A stretch of DNA of 64,000 nt, taken from Propionivibrio dicarboxylicus. GTDB taxonomy: Bacteria > Pseudomonadota > Gammaproteobacteria > Burkholderiales > Rhodocyclaceae. Both the position numbers and the translations under genes were made by a program. The notes under the pieces were generated by a model. It was not told the DNA's origin. It made no database searches and worked only from the letters and a program-made list of their open reading frames with translations. Location of the stretch: positions 79,350 through 143,349 of the forward strand of contig NZ_FNCY01000009.1 of the NCBI RefSeq assembly GCF_900099695.1, read 5' to 3'. Shown here piece by piece: positions 57,386 through 64,000 of the stretch (positions are counted from its first letter, which is position 1; every line of letters begins with the position of its first letter).

Positions 57386-58696
57386 CTAGTCTCCCAGCGC
57401 GTCCGTCAGACGGTATTCGGCCGAGCGCGCATGCGCCGGCAAGCCTTCGCCATGCGCCAGCGTCGAGGCAATGCGACCGAGTTTCTGCGCCGCCTGCGCC
57501 GACACGCGGATCAGGCTGCTGCGCTTCTGAAAATCGTAAACACCGAGCGGCGACGAGAACCGAGCACTCCCGGACGTCGGCAGCACATGATTCGGCCCGG
57601 CACAGTAATCGCCGAGCGACTCGGACGTGTACGGACCGATGAAAATGGCGCCGGCATGACGAATGCGATCCACCCATGCAGCCGCATCGGCAAGCGACAA
57701 TTCCAGATGCTCGGGCGCGATGCGATTGGCGATCATGCAGGCCTCATCAAGATCACGCACGGCAATCAGCGCACCGCGCGCCGCCAGCGAGGCCCGAATC
57801 ACCGCCTGACGCGGCATCGTCGGCAGCAGCCGATCGATCGCCGCCGCGACTTGGTCGAGATAGCCGGCATCCGGACAGAGCAGGATCGACTGGGCCATTT
57901 CGTCGTGTTCGGCCTGTGAGAACAGATCCATCGCCACCCACTCGGGGGCGGTCGAGCCGTCGCAAATCACCAGAATCTCGGATGGGCCGGCCACCATGTC
58001 GATGCCGACGATGCCAAAAACCCGGCGCTTGGCCGCCGCCACATAGGCATTGCCGGGTCCGACAATCTTGTCCACGCGCGGAATCGTCTGCGTACCATAG
58101 GCAAGCGCTGCAACCGCTTGCGCGCCGCCGATACAGAAGACCCGATCGACGCCGGCCAGCGCGGCGGCCGCCAGCACCAGCGGATTGCGTTCACCGCCGG
58201 GTGTCGGCACGACCATGACGAGTTCGCCGACACCGGCCACTTTGGCGGGAATCGCGTTCATCAGCACCGACGAAGGATAGGAGGCCTTGCCGCCGGGGAC
58301 GTAGAGACCGACACGATCAAGCGGTGTTACCTTCTGGCCGAGAAGTGAGCCATCGGCGTCTTCGTAGTGCCAACTTTGCAGGGGCTGGTGTTCGTGATAG
58401 CTGCGCACGCGTGCCGCCGCCGCCTCAAGGGCCTCGCGCTGAACGGCCGACAAGCTGTCGAGAGCCTGTTGCAAGGCTTCGCGCGACAGTTCGAGATCAC
58501 TCACGGACGTCGCGTCGAGGCGGTCAAAGCGGCACGTGTAGTCGACCACCGCCGCGTCGCCACGCGCCTTGACGTCGGCAAGAATCGCCGTCACAGCGGC
58601 ATCGACGTCGGCATTTTGCGCCGTCTCGAAAGCCAGCAAGGCCTCGAGTTGCGCCTCGAAGTCGGCATCGCGACTGGAGAGACGCCTGATCGTCAT
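57386..58696 (-). CDS. hisD: Histidinol dehydrogenase
   Basis: This 436-residue zinc enzyme oxidises histidinol to histidine in two NAD-dependent steps. Signatures are [73 protein letters not shown] (zinc Gln, His) and the C-terminal [10 protein letters not shown]. It overlaps hisG by one base (TGATG), so the two are coupled, and is followed by hemG at 3 bp. Length and motifs are typical. Confidence 0.97.
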   Translation of the reverse strand: MTIRRLSSRDADFEAQLEALLAFETAQNADVDAAVTAILADVKARGDAAVVDYTCRFDRLDATSVSDLELSREALQQALDSLSAVQREALEAAAARVRSYHEHQPLQSWHYEDADGSLLGQKVTPLDRVGLYVPGGKASYPSSVLMNAIPAKVAGVGELVMVVPTPGGERNPLVLAAAALAGVDRVFCIGGAQAVAALAYGTQTIPRVDKIVGPGNAYVAAAKRRVFGIVGIDMVAGPSEILVICDGSTAPEWVAMDLFSQAEHDEMAQSILLCPDAGYLDQVAAAIDRLLPTMPRQAVIRASLAARGALIAVRDLDEACMIANRIAPEHLELSLADAAAWVDRIRHAGAIFIGPYTSESLGDYCAGPNHVLPTSGSARFSSPLGVYDFQKRSSLIRVSAQAAQKLGRIASTLAHGEGLPAHARSAEYRLTDALGD

Positions 58697-59340
58697 CAGG
58701 CCCCCACGACGCCGGCGATCGCGTCCAGAATCGGGACGATGCGCTCGCGCTTGAGCTTGAGTGCCGCCTGATTGACGATCAGGCGCGACGAAATATCGAT
58801 GATGTGTTCAACCGCGACCAGATTGTTGGCCTTCAGCGTACCGCCGGTCGAGACGAGGTCGACGATGGCGTCGGCGAGACCGGCCAGCGGCGCCAGTTCC
58901 ATCGAACCGTAGAGTTTGATCAGATCGACGTGCACACCCTTGGCGGCAAAGTGATCGCGGGCGATGTTGATGTACTTTGTTGCGATCTTCAGGCGTGCGC
59001 CCTGGCGCACGGCACGCTCGTAATCGAACCCGGCGGGGATCGCCACCATCATCCGGCACTTGGCGATCTTGAGGTCGAGCGGTTGATACAGCCCCTCGCC
59101 GCCGTGCTCGATGAGCACGTCCTTGCCGGCGACACCGATATCGGCTGCGCCATATTGCACATAGGTCGGCGCATCGGTGGCGCGCACGATGACGACTCGG
59201 ACGTCCGGGCGATTGGTCGGAATGATCAGTTTGCGCGAGGTTTCCGGATTCTCGAGCGGTTCGATGCCGGCAGCCGCGAGCAGCGGCAGGGTTTCCTCAA
59301 AAATGCGGCCCTTCGACAGGGCAATCGTTATGCCATCCAC
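58696..59340 (-). CDS. hisG: ATP phosphoribosyltransferase, short form
   Basis: This 214-residue enzyme does the first committed step of histidine synthesis from ATP and PRPP. Signatures are [34 protein letters not shown] and the PRPP-binding loop in [19 protein letters not shown]. The C-terminal ACT-like regulatory domain of the long form is absent, so this short form should need HisZ, which is not in the window. It begins 40 bp after murA. Confidence 0.97.
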   Translation of the reverse strand: MDGITIALSKGRIFEETLPLLAAAGIEPLENPETSRKLIIPTNRPDVRVVIVRATDAPTYVQYGAADIGVAGKDVLIEHGGEGLYQPLDLKIAKCRMMVAIPAGFDYERAVRQGARLKIATKYINIARDHFAAKGVHVDLIKLYGSMELAPLAGLADAIVDLVSTGGTLKANNLVAVEHIIDISSRLIVNQAALKLKRERIVPILDAIAGVVGA

Positions 59341-59379
59341 GGCAATGTCCTCTTAGCGAAATTCTGTCAATCGGCGATT

Positions 59380-60868
<1,489 letters not shown>

Positions 60869-60873
60869 GGACC

Positions 60874-61626
60874 TCAATACCTCAATTTGTAACCGCGACG
60901 CAGCATAGTGTACGTTCCCCATGCCACGGCGCACAGGCAAGCAAGCGCGACTGCCAGGCACTTCTCTGGCGCCGCGTCGGAAACGCCGAAGAAACCGTAA
61001 CGAAACCCGTCGATCAGATAGAACACCGGATTGAAGTGCGACACCTGCTGCCAAAACCACGGCAGGGAATGAATCGAATAGAAAACACCGGACAGCATGG
61101 TCAGCGGCATGATCAGGAAATTCTGGAAACTCGCGAGCTGATCGAACTTGTCGGCCCAAATGCCGGCGACGATCCCGAGCGAGCCCATGAGCGCACCGCC
61201 CACGACTGCGAAGACGAGGATCCAAAGCGGTGCAGCCAGTGTCAACGGCGCGAACCAGACCGTCACCGTCAGCACGCCGACACCGACCATCAGACCACGC
61301 AATACCGCTGCAAACATGTAGGCCAGAAAGAATTCGGCGTGCGAAATCGGCGGCAACAAGACGAAGACGATATTGCCAGTCACTTTCGACTGGATCAGGC
61401 TCGACGAACTATTGGCAAAGGCGTTCTGCAGTACCGACATCATGACCAGGCCGGGAATCAGGAAGGCGGTGTAGCGCACGCCATTGACCTGCACCTGTGC
61501 ATCGAGCACGTGCGAGAAAATCAGAAGATAAAGCAGCGCCGTCAGCACCGGCGCAGCGATCGTCTGGAAACTGACTTTCCAGAAACGCAGCACTTCCTTG
61601 ATCAGCAGTGTGCGAAACCCGGTCAT
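60874..61626 (-). CDS. ABC-2 type transporter permease (YadH-like)
   Basis: This 250-residue membrane protein has six predicted helices and ABC-2 motifs: PVLTALLYLLIFSHVL, LIPGLVMMSVLQNAFANSSS, PISHAEFFLAYMFAAVLRG and LTMLSGVFYSIHSLPWFWQQ. It overlaps the ATPase gene by 4 bp, so the two form one exporter. The substrate is unknown; relatives are annotated YadGH-type or polysaccharide/drug exporters. It sits between the mla genes and ibaG, as in many betaproteobacteria. Confidence 0.92.
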   Translation of the reverse strand: MTGFRTLLIKEVLRFWKVSFQTIAAPVLTALLYLLIFSHVLDAQVQVNGVRYTAFLIPGLVMMSVLQNAFANSSSSLIQSKVTGNIVFVLLPPISHAEFFLAYMFAAVLRGLMVGVGVLTVTVWFAPLTLAAPLWILVFAVVGGALMGSLGIVAGIWADKFDQLASFQNFLIMPLTMLSGVFYSIHSLPWFWQQVSHFNPVFYLIDGFRYGFFGVSDAAPEKCLAVALACLCAVAWGTYTMLRRGYKLRY

Positions 61627-62549
61627 CGCATCACCCCGGCCACGTCCGATTTACCGTCCTGCATGACGCTGACAAACACATCCTCGAGATCGGTCTGCGC
61701 CAACTGCATGTCTTCGATGACGCCCCCGGCGGCGCGAACGCCGGCCAGCACGGCCTCGACCTCGGCAAGATTCCCGAGCCGAATCGTCCAGCGACCCTCG
61801 GCACCCGTCGCCTTGCCCGCGAACGGCGCCGGCAAGCCAGCCTTGCCGCCAAGTCGCAGCGTCAGCGTATGACCGGAATAGCGCGCCAGCAGGTTATGCG
61901 TCGAGTCGAGCGCAACCAACCGACCCTGCTTGAGCATGGCGATGCGGCCGCACAGTGCCTCGGCTTCCTCGAGGTAATGCGTTGTCAGGATGACGGTATG
62001 CCCGTCCTGATTCAGGCGCCGGATGAACTGCCAAAGACTCTGGCGCAGCTCGACATCAACGCCCGCGGTCGGCTCGTCGAGCACGATGACCGGCGGACGA
62101 TGGACGAGCGCCTGGGCAACCAGCACCCGCCGTTTCATGCCGCCCGACAGGCGGCGCATATTGGTCTCCGCCTTGGCGGTTAGATCGAGCGCATCGAGAA
62201 TCTCGTCAATCCAGTCGTCGTTGTTCCGGATGCCGTAGTAGCCCGACTGGAAGCGCAAGGTTTCGCGCACGCTGAAAAAGGGATCGAACACCAGTTCCTG
62301 CGGGACGACGCCCAACTGTCGCCGTGCCTGGCGATAGTCGCCAATGACATCATGTCCGAGAATTGACAAACGCCCGGCAGTCGGCCGGACAAGACCGGCA
62401 AGACAGGAAATCAGCGTCGTCTTGCCAGCACCGTTCGGTCCGAGCAAGCCGAAAAACTCGCCTTCGGCAATCTCCAGCGAAACGCCGTCAAGCGCGCGCA
62501 GGCCGGGAAAATCCTTGACGACCTGTTCGATGGAAACGGCGATGCCCAT
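61623..62549 (-). CDS. ABC transporter ATP-binding protein (YadG-like)
   Basis: This 308-residue ATPase has Walker A GPNGAGKTT, the signature RRLSGGMKRRVLVAQALVH, Walker B VIVLDEPTAGVDVELRQ and an H-loop in ILTTHYLEEAEALCG. The C-terminal extension (about 225-308) is typical of ABC-2 exporters of the YadG/NatA type. It pairs with the following permease, which it overlaps by 4 bp. It begins 26 bp after mlaB. Confidence 0.94.
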   Translation of the reverse strand: MGIAVSIEQVVKDFPGLRALDGVSLEIAEGEFFGLLGPNGAGKTTLISCLAGLVRPTAGRLSILGHDVIGDYRQARRQLGVVPQELVFDPFFSVRETLRFQSGYYGIRNNDDWIDEILDALDLTAKAETNMRRLSGGMKRRVLVAQALVHRPPVIVLDEPTAGVDVELRQSLWQFIRRLNQDGHTVILTTHYLEEAEALCGRIAMLKQGRLVALDSTHNLLARYSGHTLTLRLGGKAGLPAPFAGKATGAEGRWTIRLGNLAEVEAVLAGVRAAGGVIEDMQLAQTDLEDVFVSVMQDGKSDVAGVMR

Positions 62550-62575
62550 GCTGACCGACGACTGGCGTCCGCCGC

Positions 62576-62869
62576 TCAGGCGAGCGGCAAGGTTTCGAAA
62601 ACGCCGTACAACTTGGCCTGGCTGACCATGCTGGCCGGCAGACTGGCAATGCGCAACTCGATGCCGGCCTGCTGGGCTGTCCGTAGCCAGGCGAAAACGA
62701 CGGCCAACGCAGACGCATCGGTTTCCGTCACTGCCGACAGATCGATCTGCAACGCCGCCGTCTTTTCCGCCGCGCGCAAAAGACCACGCCCTGCTTCAAG
62801 CAGGGCGGTCGCATTCCCGTTCAACATGGCCCCCGAGACCTCTAGGGCATTGCCGTTTCGTTCAATCAT
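62576..62869 (-). CDS. mlaB: STAS-domain protein MlaB
   Basis: This 97-residue STAS-domain protein has the core pattern LQIDLSAVTETDASALAVVF, in which a Thr replaces or neighbours the usual Ser. MlaB binds the MlaF ATPase and stabilises the inner membrane MlaFEDB complex for phospholipid transport. It overlaps mlaC by 4 bp. The mla genes on the far side (mlaF, mlaE, mlaD) would lie outside the window. Confidence 0.87.
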   Translation of the reverse strand: MIERNGNALEVSGAMLNGNATALLEAGRGLLRAAEKTAALQIDLSAVTETDASALAVVFAWLRTAQQAGIELRIASLPASMVSQAKLYGVFETLPLA

Positions 62870-63480
62870 TTTTTGCCGGATTCCAACTGCTTGTTCTTGT
62901 TGACCAGCATCTGGATCAGACCATCGACCCCGTTGGCACGCACCTCCTGATTGAAGGTATCGCGATAATTACTGACCAGACTGACGCCGGCGACGACCAC
63001 GTCATAGATTTTCCAGCCGTTGTTATCCTGACGCTCCACCGAGTAATCAAGCTGGATCGGTTTGCTGCCCGGCTGGACGATTTCGGTCTTGACGATGACA
63101 TCGGTATCACCGGCCTGCATCTTCGTCGGCTTGTAACGCACCGTCTGATCGCGATAGCTCGTCAACGCATTTGAATAGGTTCGCACGAGCAGGGCCTTGA
63201 ACTCCTCGGTCAGGCGCTTCTTCTGGTCCGGATTGGCCTTGTTCCAATCACGCCCCATCGCCAGCGCGGTCATGCGCTGGAAATTGAAGCTCGGCAAGAC
63301 CTTGGCTTCGACGAGTTCGATAGCCTTCTTGGTGTTCCCGTTCTGGATGTCCTTGTCCTGACGGACGATGGTGAGCACCTCGTCGGTGATCTTCTTGACC
63401 ATCGCATCCGGCGATTCTTCCTGAGCAAACGCCGTCACCGAAATCAGCGCAGCGAACAAAAACGAAACCAGCGACTTCAT
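62866..63480 (-). CDS. mlaC: Periplasmic phospholipid-shuttle protein MlaC
   Basis: This 204-residue precursor has a signal peptide (MKSLVSFLFAALISVTAFAQ) and the Tol_Tol_Ttg2/MlaC domain: VLPSFNFQRMTALAMGRDWN, LLVRTYSNALTSYRDQTVRY and GWKIYDVVVAGVSLVSNYRD. It carries lipids between the outer membrane MlaA complex and inner membrane MlaFEDB. AAGGA lies before the ATG at 63480. It overlaps mlaB by 4 bp and follows mlaA. Confidence 0.95.
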   Translation of the reverse strand: MKSLVSFLFAALISVTAFAQEESPDAMVKKITDEVLTIVRQDKDIQNGNTKKAIELVEAKVLPSFNFQRMTALAMGRDWNKANPDQKKRLTEEFKALLVRTYSNALTSYRDQTVRYKPTKMQAGDTDVIVKTEIVQPGSKPIQLDYSVERQDNNGWKIYDVVVAGVSLVSNYRDTFNQEVRANGVDGLIQMLVNKNKQLESGKK

Positions 63481-63548
63481 CACATTCCTTATGTTACGCA
63501 ACAGACCGCGCGGCGGCCATTTTTGATAAATAGGCAAAACAACCCGCT

Positions 63549-64000
63549 TTACTGACCGACATCGCGGCGGCGCTTCTGCAAATACGCGTCGCGAATATAC
63601 GTATATTTATCGAATGCCGCCTGATCGACCACTTTTTCAGCTGGTAGCAGGCTGGCACGCAAATCGATCAGACGAATACCGGCCAGGGAATTGCGCAACG
63701 CCACATCGTCGACCTGACGCACTGGGTCCACAGCCCAGTCAACGCCCCAACCGAAGGTGTCGCGCGTCGTTCTCGGGCCAATGATCGGCCAGTAGAAATA
63801 CGGCCCTTCGCCAACGCCCCAAACCGCGAGCGTCTGGCCAAAATCCTCGGAACGCTTGTCCAACCCCATTTCGCTGGCGACATCGAAAACGCCACCGATA
63901 CCGATGGTCGTATTGATCAGGAAGCGTCCGGCATCGGACAGTCCGTCGCCGCCCTTTCCTTGCAGGAAACTGTTGATCGAGGTCCAGAAGTCCGACAGAT
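63549..64000 (-). CDS. mlaA: Outer membrane lipoprotein MlaA (VacJ), 5' end beyond the window
   Basis: About 150 C-terminal codons are present; the gene runs off the right edge. Signatures are GRFLINTTIGIGGVFDVASE, MGLDKRSEDFGQTLAVWGVG and YFYWPIIGPRTTRDTFGWGV, all of the VacJ/MlaA family. It would remove mislocalised phospholipids from the outer leaflet of the outer membrane together with porins. The N-terminal lipobox is outside the window. mlaC follows 68 bp later on the same strand. Confidence 0.95.
   Translation of the reverse strand, partial: LSDFWTSINSFLQGKGGDGLSDAGRFLINTTIGIGGVFDVASEMGLDKRSEDFGQTLAVWGVGEGPYFYWPIIGPRTTRDTFGWGVDWAVDPVRQVDDVALRNSLAGIRLIDLRASLLPAEKVVDQAAFDKYTYIRDAYLQKRRRDVGQ

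Overview
This window is compact, GC-rich chromosomal DNA with no mobile elements, phage genes or CRISPR array. Gene families and gene order point to a betaproteobacterium, most likely of the Rhodocyclales. The supporting blocks are mla - ABC exporter - ibaG - murA - his - HIT - tat, rpe - gph - trpEGDC, rplU - rpmA - obgE - proB, pilSR - ampD, and a Bug-type tripartite tricarboxylate transporter. This assignment is inference from synteny; no 16S rRNA gene lies here.

Layout. 0-5 kb: histone H1-like Ala/Lys protein, ampD, pilR, pilS and a PP0621-like protein. 5-10 kb: a CorA-type transporter, a 1154-residue hybrid sensor kinase and tRNA-Pro(CGG). 10-14 kb: ispB divergent from rplU-rpmA-obgE-proB. 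14-18 kb: TPR/GT41 glycosyltransferase and a trimeric porin. 18-23.4 kb: rpe-gph-[trpL leader and attenuator]-trpE-trpG-trpD-trpC. 23.4-31.6 kb: five co-directional signalling genes (PP2C phosphatase, CHASE2-adenylate cyclase, class II cyclic-nucleotide phosphodiesterase-like MBL protein, GAF-GspE/PilB-type ATPase, GAF-HD-GYP protein). 31.7-33 kb: a secreted alpha-carbonic anhydrase. 33-38 kb: a TctABC transporter with an embedded aspartoacylase-like hydrolase and a LysR regulator. 38-41 kb: sucCD and a DUF2889 protein. 41-46 kb: PAS chemoreceptor, M61 peptidase, MATE transporter. 46-49.3 kb: cupin, FAH-family hydrolase, Nif3-like protein, DegS/HtrA-type protease. 49.3-60.9 kb: tatCBA, HIT, hisEIFAHB, then an inverted hisC-nitroreductase pair, hemG, hisD, hisG, murA, ibaG. 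60.9-64 kb: ABC exporter pair, mlaB, mlaC and a truncated mlaA.

Most notable points. (1) A previously unmarked trp leader peptide with three Trp codons and mutually exclusive stems lies between gph and trpE. (2) The five-gene signalling cassette couples cAMP making and probable breakdown, Ser/Thr dephosphorylation, a secretion/pilus-type ATPase and c-di-GMP hydrolysis, with two GAF domains that retain part of a cyclic-nucleotide-binding signature. (3) Tandem TGCC-N5-GGCA dyads sit 21 bp apart, just upstream of a TATAAT box, before tctC. (4) The his cluster is rearranged: hemG occupies the slot after hisD, while hisC and a nitroreductase are inverted. (5) Mononucleotide C/G tracts of 8-10 bases lie in pilS, the PP2C gene and the carbonic anhydrase gene; loss of one base from the pilS tract would fuse PilS in frame to PilR.
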